From: Devosia epidermidihirudinis
GTDB taxonomy: Bacteria; Pseudomonadota; Alphaproteobacteria; Rhizobiales; Devosiaceae
Length of the DNA stretch: 64,000 nucleotides
Reading direction: 5' to 3'
Assembly (NCBI RefSeq): GCF_000971295.1
Contig: NZ_LANJ01000044.1
Span: 62,001 to 126,000, forward strand
The position numbers and the translations under genes were made by a program. Within the stretch, counting starts at the first letter, position 1, and every line of letters begins with the position of its first letter. Below are positions 55,300 through 63,535 of the stretch, piece by piece. The notes beneath the pieces were generated by a model. That model saw only the letters and a list, made by a program, of their open reading frames with translations. It was not told the DNA's origin and did not search any database.

Positions 55300-55314
55300 T
55301 TAGCCAATCGCTAA
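55300..55314. promoter_or_regulatory. Degenerate CtrA-like box between cheD and the cheT candidate
   Basis: TTAG-N7-CTAA matches six of eight consensus positions, is symmetric, and lies in the 165-base region between the divergent starts. Low confidence because of the two mismatches. Confidence 0.25.
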
Positions 55315-55411
55315 CCAAGCAGATCAACCGCTGCCCGGCATTTGATACCAGAAAGAAGAGATTCAGGAATACCGGGATAGACTGCAATGGCTGGGGTCCG
55401 GGATTCGACAT

Positions 55412-55765
55412 ATGTCACTGCAGAAACTTGCAAGAGAACTCGACGAGACGGCGCGTCAAACCGCCTCGATGCTTGAGGGTATTACTGAGGCTCTTGAGCT
55501 GTTGGCTGACCGTGACTTGGCAAACAATCCATCGATCAAACAGGCCATGCAGATGATCATTACGGCCTTGCAAGGCCAGGATCGCATTGAGCAACGGTGT
55601 CACAACATGGCTCTTGCCGTTCGCCAGTTCGCCCTGCTGCCCGCCAGCGCGCCGGACAGCGTCTATGACGAGATCTGGGCCAGCCTGACGCTGGACGAGC
55701 TACGTATTCCCGCCCTATCGGGCAGCGCCGTGAACCAAAGCCACGGCGACGCGGAGCTGTTCTAG
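55412..55765 (+). CDS. CheT candidate: short CheZ-like protein with D-x-x-x-Q motif
   Basis: The product is 117 residues and all-helical by appearance. The segment G-Q-D-R-I-E-Q-R (D57, Q61) fits the D-x-x-x-Q phosphatase motif of CheZ, whose E. coli version is Q-D-L-T-G-Q. The C-terminus D-A-E-L-F could be a CheY-binding peptide, as the CheZ tail is. In Sinorhizobium a short CheZ-like protein (CheT) is encoded next to cheD. Here the gene sits beside cheD but on the opposite strand. The role, dephosphorylation of CheY-P or an adaptor function, is inferred. No ribosome-binding site is obvious before the ATG. Confidence 0.6.
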   Translation: MSLQKLARELDETARQTASMLEGITEALELLADRDLANNPSIKQAMQMIITALQGQDRIEQRCHNMALAVRQFALLPASAPDSVYDEIWASLTLDELRIPALSGSAVNQSHGDAELF

Positions 55766-55768
55766 ACG

Positions 55769-56350
55769 CTAAGCCTCAGCTGGCACGAACTGCGCGCGCA
55801 ATCCATCAAATCCCAAGCGCAGAACCTTGTCGCGCAAGGCGTCGTCCTCAAAATTGACGCCCGAAATTCCCCAGACCAGCCACAGCACTTCGTAAATCGT
55901 CACGTCGGGCCGGGCCACGGCATGATCCTGCGCGCGCTTGAGCAGCGGCTCCCCCGCTATGGTCAGTGCCTCGCGCGACAGCTGATAGGCGCTGGACTGC
56001 TGGTTGAGCCCCTCGATCAGCGCCCGCTTGGTGCCGAGATAGTCTACCAGACGCTCGATCCAAGCGATGAAGGCGTCCCAGGGCCCGAGCTGGCCGAAGG
56101 TTTCGGCTGCCCGGCAGACGCTGTCGAGCTCTACAAGATAAACGCTCTCGATCAGGTCTTCGCGGGTCGGGAAGTTGCGGTAGAGCGTAGCGATCCCGAC
56201 ATCGGCGCGACGCGCAATTTCCTCAAGCGGCGCGCGCGCGCCCAGCTCGGCAAATGCCGTCCGAGCAGCGTGAACCAGGGCATCATAATTGCGGCGCGCA
56301 TCGGCGCGCGCAGGCCGTCTCTGATCGAGATCGAGGAGTGTCGTCATCAT
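55769..56350 (-). CDS. TetR-family transcriptional regulator
   Basis: The product is 193 residues from the ATG at 56350, with GGGGAG upstream; the ATG at 56347 is also possible. The helix-turn-helix is in residues about 24-68 (L-E-E-I-A-R-R-A-D-V-G-I-A-T-L-Y-R-N-F). The C-terminal ligand domain is of the TetR_C type common in simple repressors. It lies between cheW and the cheT candidate, with stops of the last two only 3 bases apart. It has no obvious target gene beside it, so it looks like an insertion into the che region. Confidence 0.9.
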   Translation of the reverse strand: MMTTLLDLDQRRPARADARRNYDALVHAARTAFAELGARAPLEEIARRADVGIATLYRNFPTREDLIESVYLVELDSVCRAAETFGQLGPWDAFIAWIERLVDYLGTKRALIEGLNQQSSAYQLSREALTIAGEPLLKRAQDHAVARPDVTIYEVLWLVWGISGVNFEDDALRDKVLRLGFDGLRAQFVPAEA

Positions 56351-56507
56351 TGGGCTTCTCCCCGACAAGAATTCGGCACCAACAGGGCCGCAGAACGGCA
56401 CCGGCGGTTTTTGACTGCATCCGGCCTAGCCGTCCTTGCCGCACTGCAATCGCCGGTCGGCCCGATCCTGTCAACGTCCGAACGCGAACTTGATGGCCAG
56501 CAAGGGC

Positions 56508-56536
56508 TAAAACGCCAAAGGGCGCCAATGGCGCCC
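56508..56536 (-). terminator. cheW: Intrinsic terminator of the cheS-Y-A-W unit
   Basis: On the minus strand, GGGCGCC pairs with GGCGCCC around ATT, followed by TTTGGCGTTTT. It lies 27 bases after the cheW stop and separates that unit from the TetR gene. Confidence 0.8.
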
Positions 56537-56562
56537 TCATTATCATCTCATCGGCAACACGA

Positions 56563-57051
56563 TCAGACTTCGACGCGTGCGCCGCTGACAACGGCGTGCA
56601 GATCGATCAGGCCGACCATGCGGCTGTCGTGAGTCACGATGCCATTGAGCAGTTCGGTGTCGATCGAATTGCCCTCAGGCACGGTGTGAATATCGTCGCG
56701 CGAGACAGTGAGAATGTCCGACACGGCATCGACCAGAATGCCGACCCACTTGTCGCCAACGCTCATCACCACCACGACGTGGTTCTTGGTGGGCGAGGTC
56801 TTGCCGTCGCCAAAACGGGCGCGCAGATCAAAGATCGGCACGATGGTGCCGCGCAAGTTGATCACACCACGTACGAACTCACGGGTATTGGGCAATGGCG
56901 TAGCACCATTCCAGGCGCGGATTTCGCGCACTGTCGTGATTTCGACGCCATAGGTCTGATCGCCGATCGAAAAGGCGATGAGCTGCAAAGTATTGTGGGC
57001 GGCAACAGCTGAATTGTCACCCAGATCGTCTCGCAAACTAAGCGCTTCCAT
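56563..57051 (-). CDS. cheW: Chemotaxis coupling protein CheW
   Basis: The product is 162 residues from M-E-A-L-S-L (ATG at 57051), supported by an AAAGG site. The CheW fold is clear: F-S-I-G-D-Q-T-Y-G-V-E-I-T-T-V-R-E-I, V-I-N-L-R-G-T-I-V-P-I-F-D-L-R, and G-I-L-V-D-A-V-S-D-I. It couples receptors to CheA. Last gene of the cheS-cheY1-cheA-cheW unit. Confidence 0.95.
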   Translation of the reverse strand: MEALSLRDDLGDNSAVAAHNTLQLIAFSIGDQTYGVEITTVREIRAWNGATPLPNTREFVRGVINLRGTIVPIFDLRARFGDGKTSPTKNHVVVVMSVGDKWVGILVDAVSDILTVSRDDIHTVPEGNSIDTELLNGIVTHDSRMVGLIDLHAVVSGARVEV

Positions 57052-57133
57052 GTCTTCTGCCTTTCTGCCACCCATTCTAGGTAGCGACGCTTTTACTCTC
57101 GGCCCTGGGCCGACACTCTATACTACGCCGCCT

Positions 57134-59455
57134 TCAGGCAGCACTTTTGTGTACGATCGTGGTTTTCAAACCCTGCACGTCGACGATCAGCGCGACATTG
57201 CCGTCGCCCAGGATCGTGCCGCCGGCAATGCCCTCAACCCGCTCGAAATTCTCTTCCAGCGACTTGATGACCACCTGCTGCTGGCCAATGATGTCGTCCA
57301 CCACCAAGGCCACCTTGGATGACCCTTCAGCCTCGCACAGCACCACGAAGCGATTGTCGGCCTCGACCTCGGTCTGCATGTCGAAGCGTTGCACCAGATC
57401 GATGACCTGCACGTATTCGCCGCGCACCTGCAGCACCTGGCCACCGCTCGGCACCCGCTCGAAGCTGGCACGCGCGCACTGAATGGTTTCCACGATGGAG
57501 GACAGCGGCACCACATAGGGCGAGCCACCGACCTTCACGAGCATGACATCGAGAACCGCGAGCGTCAGCGGCAGACGCAAGGTCATGCGCGTGCCCTTGC
57601 CCGTCCATGAACGAACATGCACCGAGCCGCCGATCTTCTTGATGTTGGACAGCACCACGTCCATGCCGACACCACGCCCGGAAATGTCGCTCACCTCGGA
57701 GGCGGTGGAGAAGCCCGGCGCAAAGATCAGCTGGTCAATCTGCTCGTCGGTCGGCTGGACATCGGGCGCCACAATGCCCTTGTCGCGCGCCAGTTGCAGC
57801 ACGCGCTCGCGATTGATGCCTGCACCATCATCTTCGACGACGATGAGGATATTGCCGCCGGCCTGCTCGGCCGACAGGCGCACGGTGCCGAACTCGGTCT
57901 TGCCGGCGGCCAGACGCTTCTCGGGGCTTTCGATGCCATGATCTGCCGAGTTGCGTATCATATGGGTCAAAGGATCGCTGAGCTGTTCGATGACCGTCTT
58001 GTCGATTTCGGTGTTCTCACCGATGGTCTCAAGGCGGATCTTCTTGCCCGTTTTGGTGGCCAGTTCGCGCACCAGGCGCGGCATGCGGCTGAACACCGAT
58101 TTGACCGGCTGGGCCCGAATGGCCATGACCGAGTCCTGCAGGCTGCGCGCCGTCTGCGCCAGCACTTCAAGACCACGCACCAGCTCGGTATAGCGGGTGC
58201 GCAGATGTTCATCCATCTGCTGTGTCAGCATGGACTGGGTGATCACCAGCTCGCCAACCATGTTAACGACGCGATCAACCTTGTCGAGGTCGACGCGAAT
58301 GGATTGCACGCCAACCGCGCGCCGCTCGCCATCCTCACTCTCGCCACCCGAAGGCGGCGCAGTGCGCAGGGCCGCTGGAGGCGCGACGGGCTTGGGCGGG
58401 GACGGCTGAATGGTGTCAATCAGCTCGGCAAAGCTCAGGCCTGGCGCTTCTTCGAACGTATCCTGTTCGGTGCTGGCGGCAGGAGGCGGCTCGGGCGCAA
58501 AGTTCAGGACATCGGCGACTTCATCGTCTGCCAGTTCCAGGAAATTGGCGAGGTCGCGATCCTCGGCACTAACTTTACCGGCCGGCTCCGTGGGCTCTGG
58601 CACGTCAAAACGCAGATTGCCCGCGCCCAACTGGCTCACCGCAATGTCGCAGTCGCCTTCGACGAACTCGAAGACCTCGCGGATCATCGTTTCGGTGACC
58701 GTTGCCGACACCAGGGTGATTTCCCAACGGCAATAGACGGCGAAGGGCTCGAAATCGGCCAAAGCCGGAATGTCGTCGATGATCGCCCGCACATGCATGT
58801 CGCCAAGAACAGCAAGCTCGCGGAACAGCAGGAGAGGATCGTTGGCGCGCGCATAAAGAGCGCGATGCGGCGTGAAGTGGATTTCCCAGTGCCCGGCTTC
58901 GGCTTGCAGCGGCACAAAATCGAAAGTGTCTTCTGCATCAGGAGCGGCGAGATCGGCGAGCGGTGGCTCATCGTCCGCGCTGTCGCCGCCCAGATTGACC
59001 ATGACGGGGACAAAATCGATGTCGAATTCTTCGAGAACTTCGCCACCCAGTTCGTCATCCGAACCATCCTGGCCCCGGGCCAGAAGATCGAAACGGCGCT
59101 GTTCATCCATGCCGTAATCGGCAGGCAGGGCTTCGCCCGTCTGAACCGCCTTGACGTGGTCGGCGACAATGTCGTTGGCACGGATACACAGCGTCACAAC
59201 ATCGTCGCTGAGCTCGATACGGCCATCCCGCACATAGTCGAGCAGGGTTTCATAGGCATGCGCAAAACCGACCAGCGCCGAGAAGCCAAAAGCCCCGGCG
59301 CCGCCCTTGATCGAATGAATGGCACGAAACACTGCGTTGAGCCGATCTGCATCGCGTTCACCGGCCTCGATGGCGGCGAACTGCTCTTCGAGCTCTGTCA
59401 GAAGCTCGGAGCACTCATCGAAATAGGTTGCCTTGAAGTCGTCGAGCTCGCTCAT
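57134..59455 (-). CDS. cheA: Chemotaxis sensor histidine kinase CheA
   Basis: The product is 773 residues. The P1 domain carries the phospho-acceptor H47 in A-I-H-S-I-K-G-G-A. A long acidic linker with a P2-like CheY-binding part (about 130-380) follows. The P3 dimerisation helices start at V-D-R-V-V-N-M-V-G-E-L-V. P4 has the N box I-R-N-S-A-D-H-G-I-E, D-D-G-A-G-I and G-R-G-V-G-M-D-V. P5 is CheW-like. It phosphorylates CheY and CheB in response to receptors. Confidence 0.97.
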   Translation of the reverse strand: MSELDDFKATYFDECSELLTELEEQFAAIEAGERDADRLNAVFRAIHSIKGGAGAFGFSALVGFAHAYETLLDYVRDGRIELSDDVVTLCIRANDIVADHVKAVQTGEALPADYGMDEQRRFDLLARGQDGSDDELGGEVLEEFDIDFVPVMVNLGGDSADDEPPLADLAAPDAEDTFDFVPLQAEAGHWEIHFTPHRALYARANDPLLLFRELAVLGDMHVRAIIDDIPALADFEPFAVYCRWEITLVSATVTETMIREVFEFVEGDCDIAVSQLGAGNLRFDVPEPTEPAGKVSAEDRDLANFLELADDEVADVLNFAPEPPPAASTEQDTFEEAPGLSFAELIDTIQPSPPKPVAPPAALRTAPPSGGESEDGERRAVGVQSIRVDLDKVDRVVNMVGELVITQSMLTQQMDEHLRTRYTELVRGLEVLAQTARSLQDSVMAIRAQPVKSVFSRMPRLVRELATKTGKKIRLETIGENTEIDKTVIEQLSDPLTHMIRNSADHGIESPEKRLAAGKTEFGTVRLSAEQAGGNILIVVEDDGAGINRERVLQLARDKGIVAPDVQPTDEQIDQLIFAPGFSTASEVSDISGRGVGMDVVLSNIKKIGGSVHVRSWTGKGTRMTLRLPLTLAVLDVMLVKVGGSPYVVPLSSIVETIQCARASFERVPSGGQVLQVRGEYVQVIDLVQRFDMQTEVEADNRFVVLCEAEGSSKVALVVDDIIGQQQVVIKSLEENFERVEGIAGGTILGDGNVALIVDVQGLKTTIVHKSAA

Positions 59456-59491
59456 GCAGAAACGTCCAACCCTTCTGGGTCCAAGTCGCGC

Positions 59492-59860
59492 TTAGTGCAC
59501 GACACGATGAATGACGGAAATCAGCTTCTCCGGATCGAATGGCTTGACGATCCAACCTGTGCCACCGGCGGCCTTGCCCTGCTCGCGCTTGTCCTGACTG
59601 GTCTCTGTCGTCAGGATCAGGATCGGCAGGCTCTGGTGCAGACCGGTTGCCCGGACCTGCTTAATGAACTCGATGCCATCCATCACCGGCATGTTGATGT
59701 CAGTGATCACCACGTCGACGGCCTCATTGCGCAAGACGTCGAGCCCCTGCTGGCCGTCCTCAGCCTGCAACACCTCGAACCCAGCATTGCTGAGTGTGTG
59801 GTGCAGCATGGCCAGGATCGTCCTGGAGTCGTCAACAGTGAGCACCCGCAAGGCCGTCAT
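59492..59860 (-). CDS. cheY: Chemotaxis response regulator CheY (first copy, CheY1-like)
   Basis: The product is 122 residues and one receiver domain: D10-D11, phospho-acceptor D54 (V-I-T-D-I-N-M-P), T-T-E-T-S in the fourth strand and K in V-K-P-F-D. The ATGA overlap with cheS and position before cheA match rhizobial CheY1, which acts as a phosphate sink there. Its own motor binding is therefore doubtful. It is clearly different from CheY2 at 50547. Confidence 0.92.
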   Translation of the reverse strand: MTALRVLTVDDSRTILAMLHHTLSNAGFEVLQAEDGQQGLDVLRNEAVDVVITDINMPVMDGIEFIKQVRATGLHQSLPILILTTETSQDKREQGKAAGGTGWIVKPFDPEKLISVIHRVVH

Positions 59861-60147
59861 GCTTTTATCATCCCTGAGAACTGGGTCTTCAGGCCCAGTC
59901 GTTCGATCGCGGAGAACAGTGCCGCGCTCGGTTGTTCGATCTGAAACTCGTAGTGATTGCGTCGGGCCGTTTCAGCCGCGCTAATCAGGATCAACAGTGC
60001 ATTGGTTGACACCCGCTCGACGGCGTCGCCCCTCACACAGACCGGGCCGGCCTCAAGCGCATCCAGCATGCCATCTCGCACGCCATCCAGCGAGTCGAGA
60101 TCCATGATCGCCGGTAAAGCGATGGATTGCGTGCTTTCATTGCCCAT
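59857..60147 (-). CDS. cheS: STAS-domain protein CheS
   Basis: The product is 96 residues and a single STAS domain (D-A-V-E-R-V-S-T-N-A-L-L-I-L-I-S-A-A). In Sinorhizobium the equivalent small protein, encoded just before cheY1, strengthens the CheA-CheY1-P interaction and speeds phosphate loss. The same position and ATGA coupling to cheY1 here support that role. It heads the cheS-Y-A-W unit. Its upstream region shows TTAA-N6-CTAA, which is not the canonical CtrA spacing. Confidence 0.82.
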   Translation of the reverse strand: MGNESTQSIALPAIMDLDSLDGVRDGMLDALEAGPVCVRGDAVERVSTNALLILISAAETARRNHYEFQIEQPSAALFSAIERLGLKTQFSGMIKA

Positions 60148-60341
60148 GATGCGTGACTGCCCCCCGGAGCGCTGTCTGACGGCCAGTTTCCCTTGGAACG
60201 GTTTAAGAAGTGCTAACCCTAGTGCCGGGAGGTTTGCCGCCCGCTTTGGCGCGGGTTAATCGCCGACCGGGGCACCATTTCCCTTGCCTGCACCCGCGCA
60301 CGGGGGGTAACCCAAGGGCAAATGAATGCCGGGATCCGCTC

Positions 60342-61661
60342 ATGACCACCAATATCGCTTTGACCGGGCTTGCCCGTGACCTCGCCGCTCGCGCCGACGC
60401 AGGCAAGCCGATCCGCGTCGGTGTGATCGGGTCTGGCGAGATGGGCACCGATCTTGTCACCCAGATGAGCCTGATGACCGGCATCGAAATGGCAGCCATT
60501 GCCACGCGCCGCCCGCACACCGCACTCGACGCCATGAAGATTGCCTATGGCGATGACAGCCACGGCCGCGAAGCCGAGACCGTGGCCAAGGCCACGGCGG
60601 CGATCGAAGCGGGCAAGATTGCCATCACCTCGGCCGAAACGCTGGTCACCACACCCAATATCGACGTCGTCATCGACGCCACCGGCAAGCCCGGCGTGGC
60701 CGCCGACTACTGCCTGACCGCGATGGAACACGGCAAGCATCTGGTGATGATGAATGTGGAAGCCGACGTCACCATCGGGCCCTATCTCAAGGCCCAGGCC
60801 GACCGCCTGGGTGTGGTCTATTCAGTTGGTGCGGGCGACGAACCCAGTTCCTGCATGGAGCTGATCGAGTTCGTCTCGGCGCTGGGTCTGCCCATCGTTG
60901 CCGCCGGCAAGGGCAAGAACAATCCGCTCAAGCATGATGCCGTGCCCGACGACTACCGCGAGGAAGCGCTGCGCCGGAACATGAACCCGCGCATGCTGGT
61001 GGAGTTCATCGACGGCTCCAAGACCATGGTGGAAATGTGCGCGATTGCCAATGCCACCGGCCTCGTGCCGGACGTGCCGGGCATGCACGGCCCCAAGGCC
61101 GACCGTGATGACATGGCCAGGACCTTGATCCCCAAGGCCGATGGCGGCATCCTGAACAAGGCGGGCGTCGTCGACTTCACCGTAGGCAAGGGCGTGGCAC
61201 CCGGCGTCTTCGTCATCGTCAAGGCCGAGCATCCGCGCATCATCGAGCGGATGGATGACCTCCATATCGGCCATGGTCCTTATTACAGCTTCTTCCGGCC
61301 CTATCACCTGACCAGCCTGGAAGTACCGTTGACCTGTGCGCGCATCATGCTGCATGGCAAGGCCGACATGGTGCCCCTGCCCAATCCGGTGGCCGAAGTC
61401 TGCGCCGTCGCCAAGCGCGACCTCAAGGCCGGTGAGACCTTCGATGCGATCGGGGAAACCTGCTACCGCTCCTATGCGATGACCGTGACCGACAGCCGCG
61501 CCGCCAGCGCCGTTCCGGTTGGCCTGCTCGAAGGCGGCAAGGTCACTGCAGATGTCAAAAAGGGCGAGCTGTTGACCACCGCCAACAGCCAGCCCGACGC
61601 CACGACCCGGCTCTATGCACTCCGCCGCGAGCAGGACAAAATGCTCGGCCTTCTGCACTAG
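60342..61661 (+). CDS. NAD(P)-binding oxidoreductase with C-terminal SAF domain
   Basis: The product is 439 residues from M-T-T-N-I-A-L (ATG at 60342). The N-terminal Rossmann motif is G-V-I-G-S-G-E-M-G (27-35), as in homoserine dehydrogenase- and Gfo/Idh-type enzymes. The centre has G-A-G-D-E-P-S-S-C-M-E-L-I-E-F, and the C-terminal part (about 360-430) resembles a SAF domain (A-K-R-D-L-K-A-G-E-T-F-D). Relatives act on sugar acids or polyols, but I cannot name the substrate. It stands alone, divergent from cheS. Confidence 0.8.
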   Translation: MTTNIALTGLARDLAARADAGKPIRVGVIGSGEMGTDLVTQMSLMTGIEMAAIATRRPHTALDAMKIAYGDDSHGREAETVAKATAAIEAGKIAITSAETLVTTPNIDVVIDATGKPGVAADYCLTAMEHGKHLVMMNVEADVTIGPYLKAQADRLGVVYSVGAGDEPSSCMELIEFVSALGLPIVAAGKGKNNPLKHDAVPDDYREEALRRNMNPRMLVEFIDGSKTMVEMCAIANATGLVPDVPGMHGPKADRDDMARTLIPKADGGILNKAGVVDFTVGKGVAPGVFVIVKAEHPRIIERMDDLHIGHGPYYSFFRPYHLTSLEVPLTCARIMLHGKADMVPLPNPVAEVCAVAKRDLKAGETFDAIGETCYRSYAMTVTDSRAASAVPVGLLEGGKVTADVKKGELLTTANSQPDATTRLYALRREQDKMLGLLH

Positions 61662-61719
61662 GCTCCCATTCCTGCCGCGTGATTGGCAAGTGTGTCGTTG
61701 TCCAACATCCGGAGCTTAC

Positions 61720-62619
61720 ATGCGCTTTCTCGCAATCTTCGCGGCTGCCGTTGTGCTGACGCCTCTCGCCGCTCTTGCGCAGACTGACCGGGAAGATGTC
61801 GACCGGGCCGCTTGCGCCGAGCTGGTCAAAAGCTTCAGCCTAATCGAGACGACCGCAGACAGCACGATCGAGGATATCGATGCGGGATGCCGAGTGACCA
61901 ATGTGTTTGCCGGAACGAGCAGCTACAATCGCTATCGCATCGGCAGCGCGACGCTGACCGCACCGGATCTGTTCACCCGCGATCTCAAAGACGCCCTGCC
62001 TTCAGAACTCGACCTGGCCATCACCGGCTTTCAAATCGCGCCCGATACCGGCAGCCTGCTCAACAACTACATCATCGAAAACCAGAGCGAACCACTGAAC
62101 ATCCACCTGTCCTATCGCTGGGACAAGGCGGCCCAAACGGCTGAGTTGACCGATCTCAGCGTTACCTCGCCCGGCTATGGCTCATTTCGAATAGAGGGCC
62201 GCCTGTCCGAGATCGACCTCGACCGGTTTGTCGATGCCGCAGCCGACTTTCCCGGCGCCATCGACGCGGTCACGGTCGAAATCGTCAATGCCCGGTTTTT
62301 CTCGGCTATGACCGTTCCCGCTCTGCTGGGTCTACTCCCCTATGACAGTGACCCGCGCCCGCTGGTTGCCGATTACAAGAAGGCCGCCATTGCCTTCATC
62401 GCCGCGCTGCCGACAGACAATATGGCAGACGAGAGCAAGGCCGCACTCGGCGCTCTTGTTGAATCTTTCCCCCGCATGGAAGGGGACTATGTCGTGCAGA
62501 TGCGCGCCGATCCGCCCTTGGCGCTGACGACACTAACCGGGGGAAACCCCGCCGAGATTACTGGCCTTATCGCCCGTATGCAGATCAGTGCAGAGCACAC
62601 ACCGGCTGTTCAGCCTTGA
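61720..62619 (+). CDS. Secreted protein of unknown function
   Basis: The product is 299 residues from the ATG at 61720, with GGAG upstream. A clear signal peptide (about 1-20, ending A-L-A-Q) precedes a soluble periplasmic part with two cysteines (A-A-C-A-E-L and D-A-G-C-R-V). The beta-rich middle (Y-R-I-G-S-A-T-L-T-A-P, G-S-F-R-I-E-G-R-L) recalls lipid-transfer-like repeats, but no family is recognised. It is 58 bases after the oxidoreductase gene. Confidence 0.75.
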   Translation: MRFLAIFAAAVVLTPLAALAQTDREDVDRAACAELVKSFSLIETTADSTIEDIDAGCRVTNVFAGTSSYNRYRIGSATLTAPDLFTRDLKDALPSELDLAITGFQIAPDTGSLLNNYIIENQSEPLNIHLSYRWDKAAQTAELTDLSVTSPGYGSFRIEGRLSEIDLDRFVDAAADFPGAIDAVTVEIVNARFFSAMTVPALLGLLPYDSDPRPLVADYKKAAIAFIAALPTDNMADESKAALGALVESFPRMEGDYVVQMRADPPLALTTLTGGNPAEITGLIARMQISAEHTPAVQP

Positions 62620-62671
62620 TCATTCGGTCCAAGCGGCTTAATTTCTGAGTAGTTTATTCAGGAATTAGCTA

Positions 62672-63478
62672 ATGTCAGAGACAATCGATCCAAGGGCCTC
62701 CATTCGCGTTCGCCACGACACCCGCATGCGTCTGCTCGAAGTCACGGCGGTCACTGATATCACCCCGTTGATGCGTCGCATCAGCCTCAAGGGCGACATG
62801 GAGGGCTTCGCCTCTCCCGGCCATGCCGATCACATCAAGGCGTTCTTCTTCCCCGAAGGCGTCGAGCCCAAGATCGTGCCAATCGGCCAGCGCGGCGCCG
62901 AATTCGCCGAAGGCGAGCGCCCTGAAATGCGCGATTATACACCCCGCTATTGGGACATCGCCGCCGGGACCATTGACCTCGATTTCGTGCTGCACGGCGA
63001 TGGCCCTGCATCGACTTGGGCGGCCCAGGCCGAAGCTGGCCAGAAGCTGGTCATCGGCGGACCGCGCGGCTCTCTCGTCACCCCGGCGGCTTTCGACTGG
63101 TATCTGCTGGCGGGCGACGAAACTGCCCTGCCCGCCCTTGGCCGCCGCATTGAAGAACTGCCCGCGGGGTCCCGCGTCATCGCCGTTATAGAGGTCGACA
63201 GCGCCGCCGAAGAGCAGCGTTTTGAAACCAAGACCGAGCTGACGCTGATCTATGTGCACCGCAACGGCCAGCCTGCCGGCACCACCGACCTCTTGCTGAA
63301 TGCGATCAAAGCGCAAGCTTTCCCTGGGGGCGAAGCCTACGCCTATATTGCCGGCGAAAGCACGATCAGCAAATCGATCAGGGCCTATCTGGAAACCGAA
63401 CGCGGCTTTAACCCTGAATATATCAAAGCAGCCGGCTACTGGCTGCTGGGCGTCGCCGACGCACAGGAACCGCACTAA
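62672..63478 (+). CDS. Siderophore-interacting FAD-dependent ferric reductase
   Basis: The product is 268 residues. The SIP motifs are M-R-D-Y-T-P-R (FAD binding), H-G-D-G-P-A-S-T-W-A, A-G-D-E-T-A-L-P-A, and the C-terminal G-Y-W-L-L-G-V-A-D-A. These cytosolic enzymes reduce ferric siderophores to release iron. No siderophore transporter is visible in the window. It is convergent with a partial alcohol dehydrogenase gene. Confidence 0.92.
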   Translation: MSETIDPRASIRVRHDTRMRLLEVTAVTDITPLMRRISLKGDMEGFASPGHADHIKAFFFPEGVEPKIVPIGQRGAEFAEGERPEMRDYTPRYWDIAAGTIDLDFVLHGDGPASTWAAQAEAGQKLVIGGPRGSLVTPAAFDWYLLAGDETALPALGRRIEELPAGSRVIAVIEVDSAAEEQRFETKTELTLIYVHRNGQPAGTTDLLLNAIKAQAFPGGEAYAYIAGESTISKSIRAYLETERGFNPEYIKAAGYWLLGVADAQEPH

Positions 63479-63485
63479 GCGATAG

Positions 63486-63527
63486 CCTCCCCTGACCTCC
63501 CTCCGAACCGGGGGAGATCAGGGCGAG
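63486..63527. repeat. CCTCCC/GGGGGAG hairpin element
   Basis: CTCCCCTGACCTCCC... and GGGGGAGATCAGGG pair imperfectly between the stops of the convergent siderophore-interacting and alcohol dehydrogenase genes. It may double as a bidirectional terminator, though T-runs are weak. Confidence 0.5.
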
Positions 63528-63535
63528 CTTCAGGC

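Noticed and set aside
55769..56350. TetR gene as evidence of a mobile element in the che region
   Set aside because: No transposase, integrase, direct repeat or clear base-composition shift is visible, so only an insertion-like context can be stated.
57617..59944. A 775-codon open frame on the plus strand opposite cheA
   Set aside because: It mirrors the GC-rich codons of cheA, has no ribosome-binding site or known motif, and CheA on the minus strand is certain.
60203..60217. CtrA box before cheS (TTAA...CTAACC)
   Set aside because: The half sites are six, not seven, bases apart and the second is imperfect.
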